Shown piece by piece: positions 1-10,119 of a DNA stretch of 64,000 bases. Below the pieces are notes generated by a model. The model was given only the letters and a program-made list of their open reading frames with translations. It ran no database searches and had not been told where the DNA came from. The stretch is from an uncultured Collinsella sp. (GTDB taxonomy: Bacteria > Actinomycetota > Coriobacteriia > Coriobacteriales > Coriobacteriaceae): NCBI GenBank assembly GCA_900543025.1, contig UQPP01000003.1, positions 41,876-105,875 on the forward strand. The letters are read 5' to 3'. The position numbers and the translations under genes are program-made. Every line of letters starts with the position of its first letter. Position 1 is the first letter of the stretch.

Positions 1-930
1 ATCCGCCCCTGCATTGGCTGCCTGCGCTGCCTGAACGGCATCATGTTCGGCAAGCGCATCTCCTGCACCGTCAACCCCGATGTTGAGCGCGACGAGGCCG
101 GTTACGAGCCTGCCGCCGAGGCCAAGAACGTACTGGTTGTGGGCGCTGGTCCTGCGGGCATGGAGGCGGCGTTCATTGCCGCCAAGCGCGGCCATAACGT
201 GGTGCTCGTGGATAAGCAGGACGAACCGGGCGGCGAGATGCGCATCGCAGCCGTTCCGCCGGCAAAGCAGGAACTCACCCGCGTGATTAAGTACCAGTAT
301 CGCCGTCTTGCCGAGGCTGGCGTGAAGTGCGTCTTTGGCACCGAGCTTACTGCCGAGGACATTCAGCGTGACTACGCCGGCTACGAGGTCGTCCTAGCTT
401 ATGGCGCCGAGCCCATCGCCCCGGCCTTCATGCAGGGCTTTAAGCAGGTCATGACAGCTGACGACCTACTGGGTGGCAAGGCTTTCCCGGGCAAGAAGAT
501 CGTCATCGTGGGCGGCGGCACCGTTGGCTGCGAGACGGCCGATTACCTGGCCCCGCTGGTCAACGACCTGTCGCCGGCCAACCGCGATGTTACCGTCATC
601 GAGATGACCAAGACGCTCGCCGCTAACGAGGGCGGTGCCGGTCGCGCGGTGCTTATCACGCGCATGCTCTCCAAGGGCGTCCACGTGCTGACCGAGGCCA
701 AGGTGACCGAGATTACCGAGGACACTATCAGTTACGAGAAGGACGGCGAGGTCCACACCATCACCGGTGCCGATACGCTGGTGCTTGCCATGGGCTATCG
801 TCCCAATACCAAGTTGGCCGACGACCTTGCCGCTGCCGGTGTTGCCACCCACGTGCTGGGCGACGCCCAGAAGTGTGGCAACATCCGCGATGCCATCGGC
901 GATGGCTACAAGGTTGCCTGCGAACTCTAG
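1..930 (+). CDS. Flavin/Fe-S NAD(P)H oxidoreductase, C-terminal part (5' end outside window)
   Basis: The frame is open from base 1, so the N-terminal flavin barrel lies upstream of the window. The visible part starts with a cysteine cluster, CIGCLRC followed 11 residues later by another Cys (codons 4, 7, 10, 22), the 4Fe-4S site of the 2,4-dienoyl-CoA reductase/enoate reductase branch of the old-yellow-enzyme family. Two Rossmann nucleotide-binding segments follow: VVGAGPAG for FAD near codon 46 and IVGGGTVG for NAD(P)H near codon 168. In this family electrons pass from NAD(P)H through FAD and the cluster to FMN, which reduces an unsaturated substrate. The substrate cannot be told from this portion. 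A strong hairpin terminator follows at 984. Confidence 0.85.
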   Translation: MRPCIGCLRCLNGIMFGKRISCTVNPDVERDEAGYEPAAEAKNVLVVGAGPAGMEAAFIAAKRGHNVVLVDKQDEPGGEMRIAAVPPAKQELTRVIKYQYRRLAEAGVKCVFGTELTAEDIQRDYAGYEVVLAYGAEPIAPAFMQGFKQVMTADDLLGGKAFPGKKIVIVGGGTVGCETADYLAPLVNDLSPANRDVTVIEMTKTLAANEGGAGRAVLITRMLSKGVHVLTEAKVTEITEDTISYEKDGEVHTITGADTLVLAMGYRPNTKLADDLAAAGVATHVLGDAQKCGNIRDAIGDGYKVACEL

Positions 931-983
931 TCAACCCCTTGGTGCATGAGGAGGGGCGTTTCCGCGCCATCCGATAGCAAAAC

Positions 984-1024
984 AGCGGTGGTGTCCCGGG
1001 TTTCGGGATGCCGCCGCTTGCTCT
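984..1024 (+). terminator. Rho-independent terminator after the oxidoreductase
   Basis: A 15-bp stem (984-998 with 1004-1018, including G-U pairs), a 5-nt loop and then a short T-rich tract close the upstream gene. Confidence 0.7.
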
Positions 1025-1050
1025 TGTGATCCTGGCGACGCCAGCGCGCC

Positions 1051-1088
1051 CTATCTCACCGCAACTGAGGGGATGGGGGATGAGATAG
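1051..1088. promoter_or_regulatory. Inverted repeat directly upstream of the GntR-type gene
   Basis: CTATCTCA (1051-1058) and TGAGATAG (1081-1088) are perfect 8-bp arms around a purine-rich Shine-Dalgarno-like stretch, 6 nt before the ATG at 1095. This is compatible with autoregulation or with a hairpin that hides the ribosome site. Only the symmetry is observed; the role is inferred. Confidence 0.4.
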
Positions 1089-1094
1089 TATTAC

Positions 1095-1829
1095 ATGGTG
1101 AAATTCGACAAACCGTGGGCTTCATCCGAGGGCTTTATGGAACAGCACCAGCATTATCAGAGCCTGCAAGATCAGGCATACAACGCATTGCGCTCCAAGA
1201 TCATCTATGCCGAGCTTAGGCCCGGCACGCGCCTTTCGGCGATTGGTCTGGAAAAGGAGATGGGAATCGGGCGCACGCCCATTCGCGAGTCCTTTGTGCG
1301 CCTGCGCGAGCAGGAGCTGGTGGAAACGCGTCTCAAAAGCGGCACCTATGTCTCAAAAATCAGCATGGAGTGCGCCGAGAACGCTTGTTTCTTGCGCGAG
1401 AAACTCGAGAGAAGCGTGCTTATTAAATGCTGCTCTGCTGCCACGCCCGAGCAAAAGCAGCGGCTCGAGCAGATTCTTGCCGAGTCCGAGTCACTCGACC
1501 ATAGCGAGACGCGTCGCTTTTTTGATCTGGACAACCTGTTCCATGAGACGTGTTTTGCGATTGCCGGCCGTCACATGCTGTGGGATTGGATGAAGAGCGT
1601 CAATACGCATTTTGAGCGATACAACTGGTTGCGTATGGTGTCGCAGGATCTGGATTGGGAGCCGATTCGTCGGCAGCATCGCCGAATTCTCGAGGCTATT
1701 AAGAGGGGCGATACCGATGCGGCGAGCTATCTGGCAGAGACACACTTGCACCTAATGCCCGAGGAGCAGGGCCCGGTTATTGCCTTACATCCTGACTATT
1801 TTGAGCTGTCTAAAGACTCGGCTATCTAG
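1095..1829 (+). CDS. GntR-family (FadR/FCD subgroup) transcriptional regulator
   Basis: The 244-aa protein has an N-terminal winged helix (about residues 27-90; IGRTPIRESFVRL is the recognition region) and an all-helical FCD effector domain. The FCD domain keeps the Asp/His pattern typical of metal-coordinating members (DLDNLFHETC, then later His residues in RQHRR and THLHLM). Such proteins bind operators as dimers and release DNA when an organic acid or related ligand binds. ATG 1095 is preceded by a GGGGGATGAGA purine tract; ATG 1137 is an alternative start that would drop 14 residues. It is monocistronic. The ligand and targets are not evident, although the upstream oxidoreductase is a plausible target. 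Confidence 0.85.
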   Translation: MVKFDKPWASSEGFMEQHQHYQSLQDQAYNALRSKIIYAELRPGTRLSAIGLEKEMGIGRTPIRESFVRLREQELVETRLKSGTYVSKISMECAENACFLREKLERSVLIKCCSAATPEQKQRLEQILAESESLDHSETRRFFDLDNLFHETCFAIAGRHMLWDWMKSVNTHFERYNWLRMVSQDLDWEPIRRQHRRILEAIKRGDTDAASYLAETHLHLMPEEQGPVIALHPDYFELSKDSAI

Positions 1830-1952
1830 CCCATTATCGCATCTGCTCGAGACGCAAAAACGATGCTGCTCACCCACAGCGTTTTGCAACCGAGATTTTT
1901 AAAAAATGCCTAAAATGGCTCAGACTGCTGACATTGGGAAACGGGGTGCGCT

Positions 1953-2975
1953 ATGGCGCAGATGAGAATCAAGGACATCGCCGCCGAGGCGGGCGTGAGT
2001 CCGGCCACGGTCTCGCGCTATCTCAACAACCGCCCCGGGCAAATGACCGAGGAAACCCGCGCTCGCATTGCCGAGGTCATCGAGCGCACCGGCTATCGCC
2101 CGCGCGCCGCTGCGCGCAATCTGCGCAGCTCGCGCACCAATCTCATTGGCGTGATCCTGGCCGACATCGCTAACCCGTTCTCGAGCGCCATGCTCGAAGG
2201 ACTTTCCGTCAGTGCCGCCGCGCGCGGCTGCTCGCTTATGACGGCCATTAGCGGCAACGACCCCGCCAAGGAAGCAGAGTCGCTCACCAGACTTATCGAT
2301 GCCGGTGTGGACGGTCTGGTCGTCAACACCTGCGGAGGTAATGACGATGCGATTGCCGCGGCAGCGGGACGCCTGCCTGTTGTGCTGCTCGACCGCGACG
2401 TTGCCGACGGCGGCATCGATCTGGTGACATCTAACAACCGTGAGCTGGTTGCCGGCCTGGTAGACGCCTTGGCCGCCGCTGGCTGCGAGCGCCTGTGCCT
2501 GCTCACCGAGGCAAGCGACGACAGTCCCGTCCGTCGTGAGCGCGCCGAGGCCTTTGCCGACGAGCTTTCGCGCCGCGGCCTTGCGGGCGAGGTCGTCACC
2601 TTGGCCGATGGCGGTGCCACGGGCGTTGGCCGCTTGGACGAGGCTATCTGCGACTATGCGGGCAAAAAACTCGGCCTCATTGCCGTCAACGGTCTGGTCT
2701 TCCTGCGTCTGACCGAGGCGCTAGCACAGCTGGGACCCTCATTGCCGGCTGGCCTCAAGATCGCGACGTTTGACGACTATCCCTGGAACCATGTGCTCTT
2801 TGGCGGCGTGACCACGGCCGCGCAAGACACCCTCACCATTGCCGAGCGCATGGTCGAGCGCCTGTCCGAGCGCATCGACGTCGTCACCACCACGGTGGGC
2901 GAGGCCGCAAAGCTCGCGCCCAAACGCATCGAGATCCCCGGTCACATCGAACACCGCGCCTCGACTTCGCGCTAG
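1953..2975 (+). CDS. LacI-family transcriptional regulator
   Basis: A 340-aa protein with a LacI helix-turn-helix at residues 5-26 (DIAAEAGVSPATVSRYLNN), a hinge helix region (RAAARNLRSS, about 50-59) and a periplasmic-binding-protein-like effector domain (about 63-335). The family usually represses sugar-use genes and is relieved by a sugar or nucleoside. No transporter or catabolic operon is adjacent, so it may act at a distance. ATG 1953 is used; ATG 1962 is an alternative that removes three residues. A hairpin-prone sequence (about 1852-1888) lies in the gap from the GntR gene and could be a terminator or operator. Confidence 0.87.
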   Translation: MAQMRIKDIAAEAGVSPATVSRYLNNRPGQMTEETRARIAEVIERTGYRPRAAARNLRSSRTNLIGVILADIANPFSSAMLEGLSVSAAARGCSLMTAISGNDPAKEAESLTRLIDAGVDGLVVNTCGGNDDAIAAAAGRLPVVLLDRDVADGGIDLVTSNNRELVAGLVDALAAAGCERLCLLTEASDDSPVRRERAEAFADELSRRGLAGEVVTLADGGATGVGRLDEAICDYAGKKLGLIAVNGLVFLRLTEALAQLGPSLPAGLKIATFDDYPWNHVLFGGVTTAAQDTLTIAERMVERLSERIDVVTTTVGEAAKLAPKRIEIPGHIEHRASTSR

Positions 2976-3017
2976 TCTGTGTGATAATATATAGACAATG
3001 TCATACAGGAGGTATCC

Positions 3018-3512
3018 ATGGCTGCGTCTGTGCTGAGTGTGCGAGTGGACTCGTCAATTAAAGACTCATTTGCCGAGCTGTGCGAAGAACTTGGCATGAC
3101 TTCGTCTGTTGCGGTCAATATGTTTATGAGACAGATGCTGCGCGAGCGTTCGCTGCCGTTTGTTCCCTCGCTTGGTAAAAGCTCTGCGAGCGAAAGCGTC
3201 GCGGCGGGCATTTTGGATACTGCCCAGATTGAGTCCGCCGTCCGCGAAGCAGCCAGCTCGATTCCCGCCATCAAAAGCGTGATTCTTTTCGGTTCGTATG
3301 CCCGTGGCGAGGCGCATGCCGATAGTGATATTGACTTGCGTCTCGAAGTCGATCGCGAGCAGGGCTTCGGTCTTTTCGCGTTGTCGGCGTTCGGTGAGGC
3401 GGTGCGCAAAGAAACAGGGAGGCAGGTTGACCTCGTCTCGAGTGACTATCTTGATGACGATCTTGCCGCGGTAATCGAGCGTGAAGGAGTGATCCTTTAT
3501 GATCGCGCGTAA
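3018..3512 (+). CDS. RelB/DinJ-like domain fused to an MNT-type nucleotidyltransferase
   Basis: A 164-aa protein. Residues 1-50 (LSVRVDSSIKDSFAELCEEL followed by NMFMRQMLRE) look like the ribbon-helix-helix DNA-binding part of RelB/DinJ antitoxins. Residues about 70-160 form a minimal nucleotidyltransferase with the signature GSYARGEAHADSDIDLRLEV, whose Ser and paired Asp residues are the catalytic set. In MNT/HEPN modules this enzyme neutralises its HEPN RNase partner, in studied cases by AMPylation. The start follows an excellent AGGAGGT site at 3006. A short HEPN-like reading frame overlaps the stop and is truncated. The fusion of two antitoxin types is observed; its role as an autorepressing neutraliser is inferred. 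Confidence 0.8.
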   Translation: MAASVLSVRVDSSIKDSFAELCEELGMTSSVAVNMFMRQMLRERSLPFVPSLGKSSASESVAAGILDTAQIESAVREAASSIPAIKSVILFGSYARGEAHADSDIDLRLEVDREQGFGLFALSAFGEAVRKETGRQVDLVSSDYLDDDLAAVIEREGVILYDRA

Positions 3513-3543
3513 GTCAGACAGCCTGTTCGCGCACGTTTTTTGA
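3499..3543 (+). pseudogene. Vestigial HEPN-toxin start (14 codons)
   Basis: An ATG at 3499 overlaps the end of the nucleotidyltransferase gene by 14 nt, the usual arrangement for a HEPN toxin that follows its MNT partner. It encodes only MIARKSDSLFAHVF and stops at a TGA after a T6 run, just before the glnA promoter region. The opening resembles the start of DUF86/HepT proteins, so I read it as a truncated toxin gene. It is too short for certainty. Confidence 0.4.
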
Positions 3544-3557
3544 GCGCTTGATACGCT

Positions 3558-3573
3558 TTAACCCTGCGGAAAC
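3558..3573 (+). promoter_or_regulatory. GlnR-box-like site upstream of glnA
   Basis: TTAAC-N6-GAAAC matches the known actinobacterial GlnR half-site pair (gTnAC-N6-GaAAC) at all but the first position. It lies 65 nt upstream of glnA, and a GlnR-like regulator follows glnA. Direct binding is inferred. Confidence 0.5.
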
Positions 3574-3638
3574 ATTTTTCTGCGATAGTATCTGCGATAT
3601 AGACCAGTCGAAACCCGCCCGAAAGAAAGGGGAGCGAC

Positions 3639-4976
3639 ATGAACCAGCAGAACATCGATTACGTACTCCGCTCCGTAGAGCAGCGTGACATCCGCTTTGT
3701 GCGTCTGTGGTTTGTCGACATTCTCGGCCGCCTCAAGAACTTTGCCATTAGCCCCGAGGACCTCGAGGTCGCTTTTGAGGAGGGTATCGGCTTTGACGGC
3801 TCCGCCATCGAGGGCTTTGCCACGCCCGAGGAAGCCGACATGCTGGCGTTTCCCGATGCTTCGACCTTCCAGATCCTGCCGTGGCGCCCGAGCCACAACG
3901 GCGTTGCCCGCGTGTTCTGCGATGTGTGCACTCCCGACCGCAAGCCCTTTGCCGGCGACCCGCGCGATGCCCTGCGCCGCATGTTCCGCAAGGCCGAGAA
4001 GGCCGGCTATCTGCTCAACGTGGGCGCCGAGCTGGAGTATTACTACTTCCCCGACGAGCACACCCCCGAGCCGCTCGACAACGTGGGCTACTTCGATCTT
4101 TCGGTGAGCGATGCCGCCCGCGACCTGCGCCGCAACACGGTCCTCACGCTCGAGAAGATGTCCGTGCCCGTGGAGTACACCTTCCACGCCGCCGGCCGCT
4201 CGCAGCACGGCATGAGCCTGCGCCACGCCGAGGCCCTGAGCATGTCAGACGCCATCACCACGGCCAAACTCATCATTAAGCAGCAGGCCTACGAAAGCGG
4301 TTGCCACGCCTCCTTTATGCCCAAGCCGTTGGCGGGCGAGGACGGCAGTGCTATGTTCCTGTGCCAGTCGCTATTCGACCACGACGGCAACAACGTCTTT
4401 TGGGGCGAGGGCGACGAGAAGTACCATCTCTCCGATATCGCCAAGCACTATATGGCCGGCATCTTGGCGCACGCGCGCGAGATCAGCGCCATCACCAACC
4501 CCACGGTCAACTCGTACAAGCGCATCACCACGGGTGGCGACTCCGTGCCGCAGTACGCCACGTGGGGCCTGCGCAACCGCGCGAGCATGATCCGCATCCC
4601 GGTCTACAAACCCGGCAAGCAGCTGTCCACGCGCATCGAGCTTCGTAGCCCCGACCCCATGGCCAATCCGTACCTGGTCAACGCCGTCACGCTGGCGGCT
4701 GGTCTCGATGGCATCGAGCGCAAGCTGGAGCTCCCGCCCGAGGCCACGGCCGAGACACTCAAACTCACCGACCGTCAGATGCTCGAGGCCGGCTACACGC
4801 CGCTGCCGCGCTCGCTCAAAGAGGCGCTCGACGTCTTTGAGGACTCGCAGTTTATGAAGGATGCCCTCGGCGAGCACATCCACAGCTTCTTCCTCAAAAA
4901 GAAGCGCAACGAGTGGCATAAGTTTGAGTCCACGATCACCGAGTGGGAGATCAAGCATTATCTGGCGAACTCCTAA
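3639..4976 (+). CDS. glnA: Glutamine synthetase, type I
   Basis: A 445-aa enzyme that makes glutamine from glutamate, ammonia and ATP in the cytoplasm. The N-terminal beta-grasp domain (RFVRLWFVDILGRLKNF) and the catalytic domain (IGFDGSAIEGF near residue 50, EYTFHAAGRSQHGMSL near 185, NPTVNSYKR near 287, and the C-terminal RIELRSPDP ATP/glutamate site) are all present. The length matches the short GSI-alpha type of B. subtilis (about 444 aa) and lacks the adenylylation insert of GSI-beta, so control is more likely transcriptional or by feedback. RBS AAAGGGGAG precedes ATG 3639. A GlnR-like regulator follows 50 nt downstream. Confidence 0.95.
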   Translation: MNQQNIDYVLRSVEQRDIRFVRLWFVDILGRLKNFAISPEDLEVAFEEGIGFDGSAIEGFATPEEADMLAFPDASTFQILPWRPSHNGVARVFCDVCTPDRKPFAGDPRDALRRMFRKAEKAGYLLNVGAELEYYYFPDEHTPEPLDNVGYFDLSVSDAARDLRRNTVLTLEKMSVPVEYTFHAAGRSQHGMSLRHAEALSMSDAITTAKLIIKQQAYESGCHASFMPKPLAGEDGSAMFLCQSLFDHDGNNVFWGEGDEKYHLSDIAKHYMAGILAHAREISAITNPTVNSYKRITTGGDSVPQYATWGLRNRASMIRIPVYKPGKQLSTRIELRSPDPMANPYLVNAVTLAAGLDGIERKLELPPEATAETLKLTDRQMLEAGYTPLPRSLKEALDVFEDSQFMKDALGEHIHSFFLKKKRNEWHKFESTITEWEIKHYLANS

Positions 4977-5026
4977 TCGCGCTGGCTTGTTCCAGTACGA
5001 TTGAGCTCATTTCCTTGGAGGCCGAT

Positions 5027-5689
5027 ATGTCCGAAAAGAGTGCCCTGTTCATGGCGCGCACGACGCGCTTCCACGAGTTTGCCCGCAGCTTGACGACCAC
5101 CTTGGGTGTCGAGGTGAGCCTGGCTACCCCCGATTCGCCGACTGCGGCGCACGACTTTGACCTGCTGATCCTCGATTCCGACGGCATCCGCAGCGACCGC
5201 ATCGATCAGATTGCCAAGTGGCTTGACGATCGCGGCGGCGTCCCCATGTTGGTGATCGTCGACGACGAGGCGCTCGGCACCCTGCGCCTGCCGAATCACG
5301 CGCATGCCGACTTTGTATGCCCCACGGCGACGCCCAACGAGCTTAAGGCTCGTGCACAGCGCCTGATGGGCGAGGAGGAGACCGTCGCTGCCGACGATGT
5401 GCTCAACATCGACAACCTCGAGATCAACCTGGCCACCTACCAGGTGACGCTTGATGATGAGCCTATCGACCTGACGCTGATGGAGTACTCGCTGCTGAGC
5501 TTTTTGGCGACGCATCCCAACCGTGCCTACAGCCGCGAGGTGCTGCTGCACCGCGTGTGGGGCTTCGAGTACTGCGGCGGCACGCGCACCGTCGACGTGC
5601 ACATCCGACGCATCCGCTCCAAGGTGGGCCCGCAGATCGCGGCACACATCACCACCGTCCGCGGCGTGGGCTATCTGTTTAAGGACTAG
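5027..5689 (+). CDS. GlnR-like atypical OmpR-family response regulator
   Basis: A 220-aa protein with a receiver-like N-terminus that keeps a LLILDSD strand but lacks the full acidic pocket, and a C-terminal OmpR/PhoB winged helix (about 120-220, with GGTRTVDVHIRRIRSKVG). No histidine kinase is adjacent. Orphan regulators of this build next to nitrogen genes are called GlnR in actinobacteria. The position 50 nt after glnA and the GlnR-box-like site at 3558 support a nitrogen-control role. I chose ATG 5027, which has TTGGAGG ten nt upstream; a longer frame back to 4943 overlaps glnA and lacks similarity. The GlnR identity is inferred from architecture and neighbours. Confidence 0.75.
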   Translation: MSEKSALFMARTTRFHEFARSLTTTLGVEVSLATPDSPTAAHDFDLLILDSDGIRSDRIDQIAKWLDDRGGVPMLVIVDDEALGTLRLPNHAHADFVCPTATPNELKARAQRLMGEEETVAADDVLNIDNLEINLATYQVTLDDEPIDLTLMEYSLLSFLATHPNRAYSREVLLHRVWGFEYCGGTRTVDVHIRRIRSKVGPQIAAHITTVRGVGYLFKD

Positions 5690-5694
5690 CTTTT

Positions 5695-5726
5695 CACCAC
5701 AAAGGGGACAGGCACCATTGTGGTGG
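5695..5726. repeat. Dispersed palindrome family 1, copy 1
   Basis: CACCACAAAGGGGACAGGCA followed by a near-complementary right arm ending TTGTGGTGG. The same palindrome recurs at 21364, 22949, 23912 and 32460. It sits just after the regulator stop codon and can fold as an imperfect hairpin. Confidence 0.8.
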
Positions 5727-5733
5727 TTTTGCC

Positions 5734-5758
5734 GCAGGCCGGGTCCTTTTGGGCCTGC
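5734..5758 (+). terminator. Hairpin downstream of the GlnR-like gene
   Basis: GCAGGCC and GGCCTGC pair around an 11-nt loop, with no strong U tract after it. It may end the glnA transcript together with palindrome copy 1. Confidence 0.4.
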
Positions 5759-5842
5759 AACAGAACTTAAGCCTTCCTAAAAGATTGCGTTCTCATACAC
5801 GTTCGCCCGCATATTGGGGTACAACTCAACGTGAACAATGAT

Positions 5843-5869
5843 GGCCCGCCACATGTTTGGCGGGCCTTT
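5843..5869 (+). terminator. Hairpin in the leader of the HtrA gene
   Basis: GGCCCGCC (5843-5850) and GGCGGGCC (5859-5866) form a perfect 8-bp stem followed by TTTGG, only about 15 nt before the protease ribosome-binding site. It could be a terminator for upstream transcription or an attenuator. Confidence 0.5.
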
Positions 5870-5895
5870 GGTTATTTGACGAAAGGATCGCAGCT

Positions 5896-7356
5896 ATGAG
5901 CGAGAACGATTCCCAGCGCCCCCAGGATCAGGGCAATGCCGGCGAGACTCAGCAGCAGCCGCGCGTACAGGTGGAGTCGACGCCTGCCGACGGCAACATT
6001 CCCTACGTGCAGGCCTACGACACGCAGACCGGCAAGCCGCTGGGCGGCCAGCAGGTTGTAAACAAGCACACGGTGGTCAAGACCAAAACCAAAAAGCTGC
6101 CGATCTTTATTACGGCACTTGCCGGCTGTGCCTGCGGCGCCCTGCTGGTCATTGCGCTCATTATGAGCGGCACGCTCGATATCGGCGGCGGCAGGAACGC
6201 CGTGACGGCGGGTGCTTCGGGTTCATCGACGCAAAAGATCACCATCGACTCCGAGGACACCACGCTGGCCGAGGCCGTCTCTGCCAAGGCCCTGCCCTCC
6301 GTCGTTTCCATCACCGCTACTTCGAGTGGCAGCCAGAATGGCTCGCTTTCGCAGTCTGCCGACGAGTCGGATAGTTCGGGCAGCGTCGGTTCGGGCGTTG
6401 TGCTCGATACCGAGGGCCACATCCTCACCAACAACCATGTGGTCGATGGCTATGACCAGTACGTGGTTACCATGGACGACGGAACCACGTACGAGGCCGA
6501 GTTCGTGGGCAACGATGCTTCGAGCGACCTGGCTGTTATCAAGCTCAAGGATGCTGACGCCTCCAAGCTCACGCCGATTGAGATTGGTGATTCCTCCAAG
6601 CTCAACGTGGGCGAGTGGGTCATGGCGATCGGCTCGCCGTTCGGCAACGAGCAGTCTGTCTCCACGGGCATTGTGTCGGCGCTGTATCGCTCCACGGCCA
6701 TGAGCTCTACCAACGGTAACACCATCTATGCCAACATGATCCAGACCGATGCCGCCATCAACCCGGGCAACTCCGGCGGCGCGCTCGTCAACGACAATGG
6801 TGAGCTGGTGGGCATTAATTCGCTTATCGAGAGCTATTCGGGCTCCAGCTCGGGCGTGGGCTTTGCCATTCCGGTTAACTACGCCAAGAACATTGCCGAC
6901 CAGATCATCGACGGTAAGACGCCGGTGCACCCGTACCTGGGCGCCACGCTTTCGAGCGTCAACGCGCTCAACGCCCGCACCAACAAGCTGAGCACCGATA
7001 GCGGCGCGTATGTGGCGAGCGTCGTTGAGGATGGCCCTGCTGCCAAGGCCGGCATCCAGGAGGGCGATGTCATTACCAAGCTGGGCGACGACGAGATTAC
7101 GAGTGCCGATGGCCTGATCATCGCCCTGCGCAGCCACGAGGTGGGCGAGAAGGTCGAGATCACGCTCATGCGCGGCAAGGAAGAGAAGAAGGTCACCGTC
7201 GAGCTGGGCTCCGATGAGGAGCTGCAGAACCAGCAGCAGGATGACAGCGCGACCGACACCGGCAACGGCGGTATTACCGACGAGCAGCTGCGCCAGTATC
7301 TGGAGGAGCTGTTGGGCCAGCAGGGCCAGGGTCAAGGCTACGGTCAGGGCTACTAG
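5896..7356 (+). CDS. HtrA/DegP-like membrane-anchored serine protease
   Basis: A 486-aa protein. A polar, Gln-rich cytoplasmic N-terminus (1-72) precedes one membrane segment (about 76-98) and then an extracytoplasmic trypsin-like domain with the triad His (LTNNHVVDG), Asp (DLAVIKL) and Ser (NPGNSGGAL). A PDZ domain (about 350-440) follows, and a Gln/Gly tail ends the chain. Such proteases degrade or monitor misfolded exported proteins. The start at ATG 5896 has GAAAGGA upstream; the longer frame from 5857 runs through the leader hairpin. It is monocistronic and ends at the terminator at 7383. Confidence 0.92.
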   Translation: MSENDSQRPQDQGNAGETQQQPRVQVESTPADGNIPYVQAYDTQTGKPLGGQQVVNKHTVVKTKTKKLPIFITALAGCACGALLVIALIMSGTLDIGGGRNAVTAGASGSSTQKITIDSEDTTLAEAVSAKALPSVVSITATSSGSQNGSLSQSADESDSSGSVGSGVVLDTEGHILTNNHVVDGYDQYVVTMDDGTTYEAEFVGNDASSDLAVIKLKDADASKLTPIEIGDSSKLNVGEWVMAIGSPFGNEQSVSTGIVSALYRSTAMSSTNGNTIYANMIQTDAAINPGNSGGALVNDNGELVGINSLIESYSGSSSGVGFAIPVNYAKNIADQIIDGKTPVHPYLGATLSSVNALNARTNKLSTDSGAYVASVVEDGPAAKAGIQEGDVITKLGDDEITSADGLIIALRSHEVGEKVEITLMRGKEEKKVTVELGSDEELQNQQQDDSATDTGNGGITDEQLRQYLEELLGQQGQGQGYGQGY

Positions 7357-7382
7357 CGAGCCGTATCGCGTATATCGAGGCC

Positions 7383-7427
7383 AGAGGGGGCTGTCCCATC
7401 AACGTGGGGCAGTCCCCTCTTTTCTTA
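7383..7427 (+). terminator. Rho-independent terminator after the HtrA gene
   Basis: AGAGGGG pairs with CCCCTCT, with an inner CTG-TCCC/GGG-CAG stem, followed by TTTTCTT. Confidence 0.85.
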
Positions 7428-7573
7428 TTGATCCGTTGGGGACGGAGGAAAATGGATCATTTAGAGTTGATAAGGGCATGGTTTAATCGCGCAATCCATC
7501 CCGGTTCGTCGACTGCCGATTCGATGCGGTTCGAAAGGGTTATTCGGCGCCATGGTGACCGGTGGTACTCTAG

Positions 7574-9835
<2,262 letters not shown>

Positions 9836-9855
9836 TACATCGATAACCAAATTAG

Positions 9856-9896
9856 AAAACCTCCCGGAAAGGTTGATACTTTCCGGGAGGTTTTTA
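9856..9896 (+). terminator. Rho-independent terminator after ligA
   Basis: A perfect 14-bp stem (9858-9871 with 9879-9892) with a T-run; flanking A and T runs make it bidirectional. Confidence 0.93.
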
Positions 9897-9899
9897 TTT

Positions 9900-9945
9900 G
9901 GGCGTGGTGGCGGGCAGCATGATCTGCGTCATGTAGGTTGCTGAG
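9900..9945 (-). pseudogene. Fragment of a MerR/GyrI-like regulator 3' end
   Basis: Read on the minus strand this encodes ATYMTQIMLPAT, matching the C-terminal ATYVTQITVPVA of the complete MerR-family gene that ends at 11227. About three quarters of bases agree over roughly 40 nt. The two copies are direct repeats flanking the toxin-antitoxin genes between them. Confidence 0.6.
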
Positions 9946-10001
9946 GGTGACCCTGCGGAGCGGTGTCGTTCCGGAGCGATAGAAGATTTATTCAAAGCAA
10001 A

Positions 10002-10038
10002 GGGGCCCCGCAGTGAGGTCTCACAACGGGGCTGCCCC
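10002..10038. terminator. GC-rich hairpin upstream of the toxin-antitoxin promoter
   Basis: GGGGCCCCG faces CGGGGCTGCCCC around a loop of about 16 nt. No U tract is evident. It insulates the cassette from upstream transcription, or is a remnant. Confidence 0.4.
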
Positions 10039-10052
10039 ATTGTGATGAGTTT

Positions 10053-10084
10053 TATACACTTTAACATTAATATTAACGTGTATA
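10053..10084. promoter_or_regulatory. Operator/promoter of the Phd-PIN module
   Basis: TATACAC (10053-10059) and GTGTATA (10078-10084) are perfect arms around an AT-rich, partly symmetric centre. The right arm overlaps a TATACT -10 box at 10081. Symmetric sites over the promoter are typical of toxin-antitoxin autorepression. Confidence 0.55.
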
Positions 10085-10119
10085 CTTAGCAGTGAAGATA
10101 TATGTTGAGAGGAGCAGTT

